Assembly (NCBI GenBank): GCA_946558695.1
Contig: CAMNTQ010000013.1
Span: 1-62,810 of the forward strand
Length of the DNA stretch: 62,810 nt
Reading direction: 5' to 3'
Origin: an uncultured Lachnospiraceae bacterium
GTDB taxonomy: Bacteria; Bacillota; Clostridia; Lachnospirales; Lachnospiraceae
Numbering within the stretch: position 1 is the first letter of the stretch; each line of letters starts with the position of its first letter. Below, piece after piece: positions 43,341 to 52,173 of this stretch. The notes beneath the pieces were generated by a model. It searched no databases, had not been told where the DNA came from, and saw only the letters and a list, made by a program, of their open reading frames with translations. A program made the position numbers and the translations under genes.

Positions 43341-44168
43341 TTACTCTACTGTACCTGTTACGTCGCGATGATAATACTGCTCAGATAACTTTGAAAGCGT
43401 CCCATCTTCTTTCATTTCTTTGATGCTCAAATTAAATGACTCTATCACTTCCGAATCAGCCTCTTTTGAAAATGGGAATGCCTGATAGTCTACAATGATC
43501 GGATCTCCGATCAGTTTAAAATCGTATTCTCCCTTTTCATTAATGGAATCAAAAGACAATTCGGTAATAGGAAATGCATCATAGTGGCCAATTGCTAATT
43601 CGTCATATATATTTCCAGACGTGACCACCAGTTCAATCTTCTTGTCATCCGGAAGATCCGCATTATAGTCATTGAAAAATGTCTCTAATACCGTGCCGAA
43701 TTCAATACATACTTTTCTTCCCTGAAGGTCATCCACAGACCCTGCCTCATCATCTCCGCGAACAGCCATCCGTATATTATTGGAAGCGTATTTCTCTGTA
43801 AATGTATAGGTCTTTTCCCGCTCATCCGTCACAGAAACCTGACCTGCGATCGTGTCGTATTTTCCGCTGTCAAGACCGGAAAACATAGCGCTGTAATCAT
43901 CGGACAGCTCCCACTTCACTTCAAGTCCTGAACGTTTAGCGATTTCTTCTATCACATCATGCTCAAATCCTGTCAGCTCGCCATTATCATCCGTGTAAAT
44001 GATCGGATAAAAACTTCCGTTTCCCACGACGGTGATCTCTTTTTTCTCATCCGTCTCAGTTCCGTCTTCCTTTTCCCCGGTTTCCCCAGTTGAACCGGAG
44101 CCACAGCCCATGATCATTGCTGCAGTCATTAAAACACACAACAACATACCAATTAATTTTTTCGTCAT
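43341..44168 (-). CDS. Amino acid ABC transporter substrate-binding lipoprotein
   Basis: A 275-aa solute-binding protein, type 3 periplasmic-binding-protein family. Lipobox MGC at about residue 22 after MTKKLIGML; a Gly/Thr/Glu linker; then TDDNGELTGFEHDVIEEIAK and LDSGKYDTIAGQVSVTDER with YTFTEKY, all typical for polar amino acid or cystine binding. ATG 44168 has AGGAG at 7 bp; the longer frame has no site. First gene of the importer operon. Confidence 0.93.
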   Translation of the reverse strand: MTKKLIGMLLCVLMTAAMIMGCGSGSTGETGEKEDGTETDEKKEITVVGNGSFYPIIYTDDNGELTGFEHDVIEEIAKRSGLEVKWELSDDYSAMFSGLDSGKYDTIAGQVSVTDEREKTYTFTEKYASNNIRMAVRGDDEAGSVDDLQGRKVCIEFGTVLETFFNDYNADLPDDKKIELVVTSGNIYDELAIGHYDAFPITELSFDSINEKGEYDFKLIGDPIIVDYQAFPFSKEADSEVIESFNLSIKEMKEDGTLSKLSEQYYHRDVTGTVE

Positions 44169-44408
44169 ACTTCTTCTCCTCTTTTGCAATAATAATAGTG
44201 ATTTCAATATATCATTTCCAGTGCATGATAACAAATCGATTATTCTTATAATTAACCCATATATATTTATTATTTCTATAAATTAAATTACACTCCCGTC
44301 ATTCTTTCTATTTATTATAGGTTATTTTATTTTTTTTCTTGATTATAAATATAAATATCCTATATGATAAATATAACAAATACTTCAGCTTTACAGAAAG
44401 GCTTTCCT

Positions 44409-45155
44409 ATGAAATTAAATTATCTTTCTCCAAACCATTTAACAAAAAAAAATATTTCTTTTCCCGACACTGATACGATTGATATCTGCATATTTTCTGT
44501 TAAAAACTTTTCTTTTTTATCGGAAAGTATGGAAGTTCTTTCCGCACAGGAGCAGAAAAAAGCAGCTTCTTTCCGTCAGGAACAAGGGCGTATGCATTTT
44601 ATTGCAAGCCGTATTCTTCTGCGCAGAATCTTAAATCTGTATCTGTGCTGCCCGGCAAAAGAACTCTCGTTTCAAACAGGACCGCACGGAAAACCTTATT
44701 TGTGTCCGCAAAAAAATAATTTCCCAAAAATACACTTTAACCTCTCCCACTCCGGTGAATTTGTAGTTCTTGCTTTTTCTCCGGCATCGCCTGTCGGAAT
44801 TGACATTGAAACCGTCCGGATGAAACTTCGCCTTGAAACTTTAGTCCGGCGTTTTTTTCATCCGGACGAATATTCTGAATTTCTCAGGCTGGATGAAACC
44901 TCGCAAAAAGATTTTGTATTCCGCAGATGGACTGTCCGCGAAGCATTTTTAAAGGGAATCGGAAGCGGATTAACGATATCTCCGGATTCTTTCTATGTAC
45001 AGGAACTCCCGGCCATGTTTTGCATTAAAAAAAGCCAGAAAGATTACTCTTCCTGGCGCATAGAACCAATCCCCGTTCCTGACGGCTATTACTGCAGCAT
45101 CGCATATCAAATACCAAAATCTAAAAAGTCCGCATCGCTTTGTTTCCGGTATTAA
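44409..45155 (+). CDS. 4'-phosphopantetheinyl transferase (Sfp-type)
   Basis: A 248-aa enzyme that transfers the phosphopantetheine arm of CoA to carrier proteins. Magnesium-site GIDIETV, and WTVREAFLKGIGSGL in place of the consensus WxxKEAxxK (Lys replaced by Arg). FNLSHSGEFVVLAF precedes the Asp site. About twice the length of AcpS, as expected for Sfp. No carrier-protein, PKS or NRPS gene is nearby, so the target is elsewhere. It diverges from the importer operon; ATG 44409 is preceded by GAAAGG. Confidence 0.9.
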   Translation: MKLNYLSPNHLTKKNISFPDTDTIDICIFSVKNFSFLSESMEVLSAQEQKKAASFRQEQGRMHFIASRILLRRILNLYLCCPAKELSFQTGPHGKPYLCPQKNNFPKIHFNLSHSGEFVVLAFSPASPVGIDIETVRMKLRLETLVRRFFHPDEYSEFLRLDETSQKDFVFRRWTVREAFLKGIGSGLTISPDSFYVQELPAMFCIKKSQKDYSSWRIEPIPVPDGYYCSIAYQIPKSKKSASLCFRY

Positions 45156-45164
45156 CGCTGCATA

Positions 45165-45371
45165 TCAGCCGCCCGTATAAAAAGCAATTCCGTATAATAA
45201 TGCAACTCCCGGCGTTCCGAAGACACCGGACGTCGCAAAAGTCACGGGGTTTAGCCCCACCTGCGCGGAAATTCCTTTCGACGCAAGGAATTGATTGATA
45301 AAAAATATAAAAGCCATTCCTACTACTGCGCGAATTAAAAACTGAACAATAAAAGAGGTTTTCTGCTCCAA
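45165..45371 (-). CDS. bofA: BofA-family protein (pro-sigma-K processing inhibitor)
   Basis: A 68-aa membrane protein with two hydrophobic segments and the BofA hallmark VGLNPVTFATSGVFGTPGVALLYG. In B. subtilis BofA, with SpoIVFA, inhibits the SpoIVFB protease until the forespore signals. TTG start behind GGGGAG. Supports a spore-forming lineage, although BofA-like proteins also occur in non-sporulating relatives. Convergent with the PPTase gene, 9 bp apart. Confidence 0.88.
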   Translation of the reverse strand: MEQKTSFIVQFLIRAVVGMAFIFFINQFLASKGISAQVGLNPVTFATSGVFGTPGVALLYGIAFYTGG

Positions 45372-45441
45372 TTTTAAAGCTCCCCCGTCTTCATCTTTTG
45401 TTCATATATATTCGGCAGTCACAGGCAATATGACAGCATGT

Positions 45442-45930
45442 TTATAAATTTATCTTTATCTCCCGCTTTGTCTCATGATATTCATGATAATTCACCCCAG
45501 CGGCGTCAAACATTTTCATGGAAGCTTTTACGGACGGTGTATCCTCATACTTGTTCGATCCATAGATAACCTCTTTAATCCCGCTCTGGATAATCGCTTT
45601 CGCACATTCATTGCAGGGAAACAAGGATACATACAGCTTTGCTCCCTCAAGACTTCCACCTCTGTAATTTAGAATTGCATTCAACTCACTATGCACTGTA
45701 TAAAAATATTTCGTTTCTAACGGATCGTCCCCTTCCCTCGTCCACGGAAAATTATCATCCGAACATCCTGTCGGAAGACCGTTATATCCCATAGACAAAA
45801 TCTTATTATCCTGACTTACGATACAACATCCCACCTGTGTGTTCGGATCTTTTGAACGCATCCCAGAAAGAAGGGCTACTCCCATAAAATATTCATCCCA
45901 ACTGATATAATCGGCTCTTTTATCTCCCAT
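45442..45930 (-). CDS. comEB: dCMP deaminase (ComEB-type)
   Basis: A 162-aa zinc deaminase converting dCMP to dUMP for thymidylate synthesis. The catalytic HSELNAIL (His, Glu) and the zinc Cys pair PCNECAKAI are clear, as are the N-terminal GVALLSGMRSKDPNTQVG and GYNGLPTGCSDD. Strong ribosome binding site. It lies next to upp, giving a pyrimidine pair. Confidence 0.94.
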   Translation of the reverse strand: MGDKRADYISWDEYFMGVALLSGMRSKDPNTQVGCCIVSQDNKILSMGYNGLPTGCSDDNFPWTREGDDPLETKYFYTVHSELNAILNYRGGSLEGAKLYVSLFPCNECAKAIIQSGIKEVIYGSNKYEDTPSVKASMKMFDAAGVNYHEYHETKREIKINL

Positions 45931-45971
45931 CTGACATCCTCCTTCATCGTATTCTAAAGATATCCCTTATG

Positions 45972-46601
45972 CTATTTCGTACCAAAGATACGGTCGCCCG
46001 CATCACCGAGGCCCGGAACAATATACTTATGCTCGTTCAGGCATTCGTCAAGAGCTCCAATATATAAATCTACGTCCGGCTGCTCCTTCTGCATATATTC
46101 TACTCCTTCCGGAGCCGCGATAATACACATAAAACGTATATTTTTTACACCTTTTTCCTTCAGAAGCTGAATCGCCGCCACACTGGAACCACCTGTAGCC
46201 AGCATCGGATCTACTACAAATACTTCTCTCTCGTCACAATCCGCCGGAAGCTTGCAATAATATTCCACAGGCTTAAAAGTTTCTGGATCACGGTATAATC
46301 CTATATGTCCCACTTTTGCCGCCGGGATAATACTCAGCATCCCGTCTACCATCCCGAGTCCCGCACGCAAAATGGGCACAACTGCTAATTTTTTTCCGCT
46401 AAGTTCTTTCCCCGCCGTCTCACAGATCGGCGTCTTTATCCTCACATCCCTGAGCTTTAAGTTCCGGGTTGCCTCATAACACATCAGTGCCGCAATTTCA
46501 CCAACTATTGTCCGAAACTCCTTTGATCCAAGATCCTCTCTGCGTATACAGGTGATCTTGTGCTGAATCAAAGGGTGATCCATAACTTGTACTTTACCCA
46601 T
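45972..46601 (-). CDS. upp: Uracil phosphoribosyltransferase
   Basis: A 209-aa enzyme forming UMP from uracil and PRPP. PRPP loop [15 protein letters not shown], and C-terminal [17 protein letters not shown] (uracil site) are textbook. ATG 46601 gives the standard 209-residue length and has AAGG upstream; a GTG nine bases earlier is possible. Follows tsaC by 21 bp. Confidence 0.96.
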   Translation of the reverse strand: MGKVQVMDHPLIQHKITCIRREDLGSKEFRTIVGEIAALMCYEATRNLKLRDVRIKTPICETAGKELSGKKLAVVPILRAGLGMVDGMLSIIPAAKVGHIGLYRDPETFKPVEYYCKLPADCDEREVFVVDPMLATGGSSVAAIQLLKEKGVKNIRFMCIIAAPEGVEYMQKEQPDVDLYIGALDECLNEHKYIVPGLGDAGDRIFGTK

Positions 46602-46622
46602 ATCATTCACCTTCTTCTCTCT

Positions 46623-47672
46623 TTATACCTGTATAATATGATACCCCGCCGCCTTAAGAAGCCGGTTCATAACCGCATCTCCGATTCCGCTTTCAGAAAA
46701 TGCCTCACTCAGAATACAATCTACATTCTCCTCGTCAAACTCCCGGAGAACCGCATAGAGATGATTGGCAATTGTCGCTTCATCCTGTCTAGTTCCAATA
46801 CATTTTACAACTCCATTCAAATAATTGCCGACTGTTTCCTGCGTTCCTATAATCCCCACCTTTTTTCCTTCCCGCATGCTTTCATCGGTTATCCGGTTAA
46901 TCTCTTTTACAACTGCCGCTTCATCTCCTTCTACAACACACAGTTTTGCTTTCGGAGCATAATGACGGTACTTCATCCCCGGAGCTTTCGGAGCTTTTTT
47001 ACTGTCTTCATCAAACAATGCGGCATCCACCGCCACCTCTCCTAAAAGTTCCTCCAACATCTCTTTTGTAACGGCTCCCGGCCTCAGAATCATAGGAGGC
47101 GTCAATGACATATCAAGAATCGTGGACTCTACGCCGATTTCGACCGGGCCTCCGTCCACGATCATATCAATCTTTCCTTTCAGATCCGCTTCTACATGCT
47201 CTGCTCTTGTAGGGCTCGGACGTCCGGATGTATTAGCACTGGGCGCCGCAATATAGCCCCCGCCTGCTTCAATCACCGCACAGGCAATCTCATGGGACGG
47301 CATCCGTACTGCCACTGTATCAAGTCCGCCCGTCGTGCCGTAAGGCACGATACCGCTCTTATTAAAAATCATGGTAAGAGGCCCCGGCCAGTACTTTTTT
47401 GCAACAATACGCGCCGCCGCAGGAATATGCGAAACGATTTTTTCGAGTGCACCCATGCTCGTAATATGAATAATCAAGGGATTATCCGACGGTCTTCCCT
47501 TCGCAGCATATATCTTTTTCGCGGCATTTTCATTCAATGCATCCGCGCCCAATCCATACACTGTTTCTGTCGGAAATGCCACAAGCCCGCCTTCCTGTAG
47601 TATATTGCCGGCTTTTTTAATAACATCATTATTCAATTGTCGATTGTCAATTTTACTTATTATTGTCTTCAT
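46623..47672 (-). CDS. tsaC: L-threonylcarbamoyladenylate synthase (TsaC/Sua5)
   Basis: A 349-aa two-domain Sua5/YwlC-type enzyme that makes threonylcarbamoyl-AMP for tRNA t6A37. N-terminal YrdC domain with LVAFPTETVYGLGADA, KGRPSDNPLIIHI and APSANTSGRPSPT; C-terminal Sua5 domain from about residue 220 after PGMKYRHYAPKA. ATG 47672 fits the family N-terminus but has no Shine-Dalgarno; a promoter-like sequence ends just before it (see the next feature). An in-frame TTG 12 codons upstream exists within the amidase gene. Confidence 0.95.
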   Translation of the reverse strand: MKTIISKIDNRQLNNDVIKKAGNILQEGGLVAFPTETVYGLGADALNENAAKKIYAAKGRPSDNPLIIHITSMGALEKIVSHIPAAARIVAKKYWPGPLTMIFNKSGIVPYGTTGGLDTVAVRMPSHEIACAVIEAGGGYIAAPSANTSGRPSPTRAEHVEADLKGKIDMIVDGGPVEIGVESTILDMSLTPPMILRPGAVTKEMLEELLGEVAVDAALFDEDSKKAPKAPGMKYRHYAPKAKLCVVEGDEAAVVKEINRITDESMREGKKVGIIGTQETVGNYLNGVVKCIGTRQDEATIANHLYAVLREFDEENVDCILSEAFSESGIGDAVMNRLLKAAGYHIIQV

Positions 47673-47679
47673 GTGTTTT

Positions 47680-47708
47680 ATTATACTATACTTTATTTTT
47701 TTTTCCAA
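47680..47708 (-). promoter_or_regulatory. Candidate leaderless promoter for tsaC
   Basis: TTGGAA (47708-47703), 17-bp spacer, TATAAT (47685-47680) on the minus strand. The expected start, seven bases on, is at or next to the ATG at 47672. The spacer and -35 lie in the last codons of the amidase gene. Confidence 0.55.
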
Positions 47709-48378
47709 TGATTTTCAGTATTCCATCGCAGATTGCTTCCGCTACGTTATCCTGATATTTTTCATCGCATAGATTCTTCGCATCTTCAGCATTGGACAAG
47801 AATCCGCATTCCACAATGATTGTCGGAACATCCGTCCGTTTTAACAGATAGTATGTGTCATTGGCTTTCGCCTGCCTCGTATTATCTTCGTCGATGGAGA
47901 GCAACGCATTCTGCATAATCTTCGCGGCATTTTCCCCTTCTGAAGATCCCGAATAATAGAATACCTGCGCACCGTGAACAACGGCATCCTGATAGCTGTT
48001 CTGATGGATACTCACGGCAAGCTGTGGCGTTTCCTCATTGATAATTCTCACCCGTTCCTTCATATCCGCCACTTTTGTTCCTGTACTTTCTTCCCCGGCT
48101 AACATCGTATCCTCTTCTCTTGTCATGATTACCTTGACCTTTTCTTTTTTTAACAACTGTTTTACTTTTTTTGCAATCTGAAGATTAATTTCTTTTTCAA
48201 CCACATCTCCCACACCTACTTTTCCCGGATCGCCTCCTCCGTGACCTGCATCAAGAACTACCGTATTCTTCCGAACAGTTATTTTGGCCGAGGATACCTG
48301 TTCCTCCAAATTACGGTTTAATACAGCAAGACCGGCAATCAGGGAAATCAGGATCGCCAGCTCAATTTTCTTTTTCAA
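47686..48378 (-). CDS. N-acetylmuramoyl-L-alanine amidase (CwlD-like)
   Basis: A 230-aa amidase_3 enzyme: signal/anchor helix (4-20), zinc His in DAGHGGGDPG, Glu in VEKEINLQ, second His in SIHQNSYQD and catalytic Glu in IIVECGFLSNAED. It cuts the amide between muramic acid and L-Ala. CwlD homologues act in making spore-cortex muramic lactam, a possible role here. Start codon TTG; its ribosome binding site GGGAGG is inside a terminator-like hairpin. Confidence 0.88.
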   Translation of the reverse strand: MKKKIELAILISLIAGLAVLNRNLEEQVSSAKITVRKNTVVLDAGHGGGDPGKVGVGDVVEKEINLQIAKKVKQLLKKEKVKVIMTREEDTMLAGEESTGTKVADMKERVRIINEETPQLAVSIHQNSYQDAVVHGAQVFYYSGSSEGENAAKIMQNALLSIDEDNTRQAKANDTYYLLKRTDVPTIIVECGFLSNAEDAKNLCDEKYQDNVAEAICDGILKIIGKKNKV

Positions 48379-48384
48379 AAAAAT

Positions 48385-48430
48385 ACCTCCCGACAGTCTG
48401 TATTAATTCAATATATGACTGCCGGAGGCA
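48385..48430 (-). promoter_or_regulatory. Terminator-like hairpin that masks the amidase ribosome binding site
   Basis: On the minus strand GCCTCCGGCAGTC (48429-48417) pairs with GACTGTCGGGAGGT (48398-48385) over 13 pairs with two G-T wobbles and one bulge, then A and seven T. The 3' arm contains the GGGAGG Shine-Dalgarno of the amidase. It could end transcription after the GH18 gene, hide the ribosome binding site, or both. Confidence 0.75.
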
Positions 48431-48448
48431 TTTTATTTAGTTAGTTAT

Positions 48449-50617
48449 TTAATTTACATATTGCTGGATCAACGGCCATACATCCGACGATTCTTGCCCC
48501 AGCGCCCATGCGGCGGTTCCTGCAAGTCCGTATTCTTTCATGAGTTTTAGCTTCGGCTCCAATGATTTCACATCCTCCAGCCAGATTTTATATGTCGTAT
48601 CTCCATCTGTCCATGTCGCAAAATTCTGTTTTGCCTCTTCATTCCATGTAATGTCCGCTCCGGCTTCTGTCACTTTTTCTTTTGCTTTGGACATGCCGTA
48701 TGCCTCACTCTTTACCTCAGTCGCATATTGCTCTGCTTCGGTTCCCTGATCTTTCGCAAGCTGCTCCTGTGTCTTTGGTTTCTCGCTCCATAAGCGGGTG
48801 AAAAATGGCAGTCCGCTGATCACCTTTTCCGCCGGTACCTCTTTCAGCGTCTCCTCAATTCCTTCCTGAACAAAATTATAAGAAGAGACTGATCCTGCCT
48901 CGGGTGAACCGCCGTGATGCTCATCATATCCCATAATGATCACATAATCCGCAAACACTCCCTGCTCCTTCCGGTTATACTGCATATTGTAATTCTTCGG
49001 AACATAGTTGTCTACAGATAACACCAAAGCACTCTGCCTGCATTTTACAGACAGTTCACGGATAAACTGGATATAGTGCTCACCGCACTCTTCTGATACT
49101 TTTTCAAAGTCAACATTAATACCCGCGATATTCGTCTGCAGCGCATCTGAAATCAATTGATTAATCAGCTTCTCACGTTTTGACGTCGAGCTTAAAAGCT
49201 CGTATGTCTCACTCTGCGAATTAATCCCGCCGTCAAAATCTCTTACCGTAGCCCACACGTCCACTTTTAATTGGCGTGCCTTTTCCACATAATCTGCCGA
49301 TGAAAGAGACTCCAAGTCACCATCTGTGTTCTTCACATGATACCACGTCGGCGCAATTGTCGTAAGACCTTTTGTCTCCGCTATCTTATCAAGCACATTA
49401 TTATTCGCCTCGCGGTTCGTTACATTATGCCATACTAAATTAACGGTATAATCCAATGAAATATTTGTATATTCCGGCTCCTCGAATTTTCTGGTGAGCT
49501 TCTTTTTCTCGGTTTCCTTCAGCGCACTGCTTTTCACATAGCCGATAAAACCTTCTTTCGTGCGGACTTTTTTCCAGTTTTCTTCTTCTTCAAGAACGAC
49601 AACCTCATCCTTTTTCTTAACTTCTGACAGGACGGGGCTTTTCACTCCTCCCCGATAACGAACCTGTGTATTTTTCTTCACCTGCGCAACAGGAGTCTCC
49701 CCCCATTCACTGACGATCATCACACGTCCCGGATTTTCATATACCGCATAATCAATATTCATGTACTGCTGAATAAAGTCAAGAGCAATGTATGCTGTGC
49801 TTCCCTCGGTTTTCAATATAACGTATTCTTCACTGTTTTTATCGTTTGATACCATATAATCCTTGCTACCGACTTCTACAGACACAATATCCTTAGGCAG
49901 AGTATAAAGAAGTTTATTCTCTTTCGAGTCCCAGTAAAATCGGTTGCTGATATGATCCCGCACCGTCTCATACTGGACATAAGCTTTCCCTTCCGAAATC
50001 ATCCCGTGCGGATCTGTAATCTCATTATTAATTGTAATAGCAAGCTGTCCTTCCTTTTCTATTCCATAATATTCTTTCAAGTCTGCTTTTTCTTTAGACG
50101 GGCTGTATCTCTTCCATAAAAATGCACCCACCACTGCAGCTATCAACAATATAACAAAAAGAATTATCTTCAATACGAGATTTCTCTTTCTCCTTCTTCG
50201 GTTCTGTTTTCTTCTTGCCTGTCTGCCTCCGTCTGACGAACGCCTATGCCGGCGCCTTACCGGAACTTCACTTCCTTCCGGTCTTCTTCTCTCCGCAGAG
50301 CTTCCGCCTTCCTCCGGCCTTCTTCTCTCCGTAGAAATTCTGGTTCCTTCCGGTCTTCTTCTCTCCGCAGAGCTTCCGCCTTCCGGTCTCCTGCGCTTCA
50401 CCGTTGTCCCGGCACTTCCGGTTGTTCTGCGTCTCGCACCCTGTATGTCTGAAAGCCTGCCCGCAGAAGCTTGATCTCCCGACGTTCTTCTTCTGACTGT
50501 CCTTTGTCCAGGCATTGCTTTTTTGACTGTTCGCCCTTCTGATACTCCGATATCCTCAGAAGTATTTTTTGTCGGCTGATTCGAATTTGTGCGGCCTAAT
50601 TTCTCATTTTCTTCCAT
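48449..50617 (-). CDS. Membrane-anchored GH18 glycoside hydrolase with SH3 and amyloid-like N-terminal domains
   Basis: A 722-aa protein. A basic cytoplasmic head (1-146) holds repeats of RRRPEG; one membrane helix lies at 147-167. A copper-amine-oxidase-N-like domain (about 185-300) and an SH3b domain (about 318-368, RYRGGVKSPVLSEVKKKDEV) follow, then a GH18 barrel (about 385-720). The catalytic motif GINVDFEKV carries the DxE pair, and VIIMGYDEHHGGSPEAG and WLEDVKSLEPKLKL are as in YaaH/YdhD-type spore-cortex or peptidoglycan hydrolases. It is probably active on cell-wall GlcNAc linkages outside the membrane. Start behind AGGAGG. Confidence 0.88.
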   Translation of the reverse strand: MEENEKLGRTNSNQPTKNTSEDIGVSEGRTVKKAMPGQRTVRRRTSGDQASAGRLSDIQGARRRTTGSAGTTVKRRRPEGGSSAERRRPEGTRISTERRRPEEGGSSAERRRPEGSEVPVRRRHRRSSDGGRQARRKQNRRRRKRNLVLKIILFVILLIAAVVGAFLWKRYSPSKEKADLKEYYGIEKEGQLAITINNEITDPHGMISEGKAYVQYETVRDHISNRFYWDSKENKLLYTLPKDIVSVEVGSKDYMVSNDKNSEEYVILKTEGSTAYIALDFIQQYMNIDYAVYENPGRVMIVSEWGETPVAQVKKNTQVRYRGGVKSPVLSEVKKKDEVVVLEEEENWKKVRTKEGFIGYVKSSALKETEKKKLTRKFEEPEYTNISLDYTVNLVWHNVTNREANNNVLDKIAETKGLTTIAPTWYHVKNTDGDLESLSSADYVEKARQLKVDVWATVRDFDGGINSQSETYELLSSTSKREKLINQLISDALQTNIAGINVDFEKVSEECGEHYIQFIRELSVKCRQSALVLSVDNYVPKNYNMQYNRKEQGVFADYVIIMGYDEHHGGSPEAGSVSSYNFVQEGIEETLKEVPAEKVISGLPFFTRLWSEKPKTQEQLAKDQGTEAEQYATEVKSEAYGMSKAKEKVTEAGADITWNEEAKQNFATWTDGDTTYKIWLEDVKSLEPKLKLMKEYGLAGTAAWALGQESSDVWPLIQQYVN

Positions 50618-50712
50618 GCTGCACCTCCTACCCGAACCTATTATAACAATAATTGTGACCTACGTCATTATTTATTTCGACATTTTTCTTTTTATTTGAG
50701 GGGTATTTACAC

Positions 50713-50937
50713 TCATTTTTGTATAATAACGTCCGTAAAACACAGCTCTTTGATATCTCCCTTCTCATTCATAACATAATCACGCATATAAATTACATCT
50801 TCTCGCAGAATATGCGCCTGAACAACCTGCATAGGACTCGCCGCCAATCCATTCAGCGTAATGTCAACGCCTTTCTTTTCATAGCCGTTCAGTTCCGTAA
50901 AGAGTTTCTGGACATCCTTTTTTTCGTACCCGCTCAT
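50713..50937 (-). CDS. Small cytoplasmic protein, function unknown
   Basis: A 74-aa acidic protein (MSGYEKKDVQKLFTELN..., ending in KELCFTDVIIQK) without membrane segment or recognisable motif. A very strong ribosome binding site (GAGGAGG, 6 bp) before ATG 50937 makes it a real gene; the longer open frame upstream lacks one. It is transcribed toward the GH18 gene, 95 bp away. Not recognised. Confidence 0.75.
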   Translation of the reverse strand: MSGYEKKDVQKLFTELNGYEKKGVDITLNGLAASPMQVVQAHILREDVIYMRDYVMNEKGDIKELCFTDVIIQK

Positions 50938-51333
50938 TTTTTTCCTCCTCCTCAATGCATTGCGATGATAACCACATCCATTTCCACATATATTAAAACC
51001 AGAAGAAAAGTGTTGTGATACATTTTCTGAATTCAAAAAACTAAAAGATAGCCTGCTTTGCATATATACTTTATTTTTAGTAATTTTATTTTCTGTAAAT
51101 GATTGCTTTGTGATACTTGTGTCGAATTGACATCTCTGATTGTTTTCTGATTGTTTACATTGATAATTTACTAGATATTACATTGAGAAAAAGTAAATTC
51201 GTGAAATTCTCCCTCCTTTGTTCTAAGAACGTGGCTATCAGGGAAAACTATCTCTTAGTGCTATTATTATATCTGATAGAAACATGTAAAGCAAGCACTT
51301 TTTTATTTTATACTTATTTTATTAAACCTATTA
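50938..51333. other. AT-rich intergenic region with no recognised gene
   Basis: Separates the divergent small-protein gene and mecA. AT-rich, with several possible -10 boxes but no open frame with a ribosome binding site in frame, no tRNA fold, and no riboswitch that I recognise. A GGAGGG on the minus strand near 51211 has no start codon after it. Confidence 0.6.
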
Positions 51334-51363
51334 TTGAACATTCCGCATTCCCTATGCTATACT
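51334..51363 (+). promoter_or_regulatory. Promoter of mecA
   Basis: TTGAAC (51334-51339) and TATACT (51358-51363) with 18-bp spacing; the start codon follows 24 bp later behind GAAGGAAG. Confidence 0.7.
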
Positions 51364-51386
51364 AAATTAGAAGGAAGTGATAAATT

Positions 51387-52121
51387 ATGAAGATTGAGAA
51401 GATCAACGATAATCAGATACGCTGTACTCTCACACGAACTGATTTGGCTGAACGCCAGCTTCAATTAAGCGAACTGGCATATGGAACCGAAAAAGCAAAA
51501 TCACTTTTCCATGACATGATGCAACAGGCAGCATACGAATTTGGTTTTGAGGCAGAAGATATTCCTTTAATGATAGAAGCCATTCCTGCTTCCGCCGATT
51601 CTATTGTACTGATAATTACTAAAGTGGAAGACCCAGATGAACTTGATACCCGGTTTTCAAAATTTGCACCTTCTCCGTCCGACGATTCCGGACATAAAAA
51701 GTATGAAGCACTTGATAAACTTGAAGGAGCAGAAACCCTGTTAAATCTTCTGGGGAAAGTGAAAGAAAAGATGGAGGCCGTAAAAGAGGCTGCTTCTGAG
51801 AAGCAGTCTGAAAAAGAAGAAAGTACGGTATCTCTCCGCTTATTCTCATTCGCAACTATGGAGCATGTATTAAAAGCGGCACAATTACTTGGCGGTATGT
51901 ACCATGGTTCCAACACTCTTTATAAAGATACTGCCGAGAATATATACATCCTCGCAATTATGCAGAACGATCATTCAATTAACGACTTTAACCGAATCTG
52001 CAACATGCTCACAGAATTCGGGACTCTGGAGAAATCCTCCGGAGCTGCGTTAGCGTTCTTAGAGGAACACTGTGAGCTGCTGGTTTCCAATGATGCGATT
52101 CAGCGATTATGCGCCATTTAA
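51387..52121 (+). CDS. mecA: Adaptor protein MecA
   Basis: A 244-aa MecA homologue: N-terminal MKIEKINDNQIRCTLTRTDL (substrate-binding domain, about 1-85), an acidic low-complexity linker (about 95-150) and a C-terminal ClpC-binding domain with LFSFATMEHVLKAAQLL and LYKDTAENIYIL. In Firmicutes MecA delivers ComK, Spo0A and other targets to ClpCP. It has its own promoter and terminator. Confidence 0.93.
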   Translation: MKIEKINDNQIRCTLTRTDLAERQLQLSELAYGTEKAKSLFHDMMQQAAYEFGFEAEDIPLMIEAIPASADSIVLIITKVEDPDELDTRFSKFAPSPSDDSGHKKYEALDKLEGAETLLNLLGKVKEKMEAVKEAASEKQSEKEESTVSLRLFSFATMEHVLKAAQLLGGMYHGSNTLYKDTAENIYILAIMQNDHSINDFNRICNMLTEFGTLEKSSGAALAFLEEHCELLVSNDAIQRLCAI

Positions 52122-52130
52122 AATCTATAA

Positions 52131-52167
52131 AAAATGCTTCGGTAAATTCATCCGAAGCATTTTTTTA
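52131..52167 (+). terminator. Terminator of mecA
   Basis: 12-bp stem AAAATGCTTCGG (52131-52142) and CCGAAGCATTTT (52152-52163), 9-nt loop, then T. On the minus strand the A run of the stem would also serve the DUF1858 gene, so it is probably bidirectional. Confidence 0.92.
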
Positions 52168-52173
52168 CTTATC

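Noticed and set aside
51117..51365. 82-aa plus-strand open frame before mecA
   Set aside because: No ribosome binding site, Leu/Phe-rich from AT-rich DNA, and it runs through the mecA promoter.
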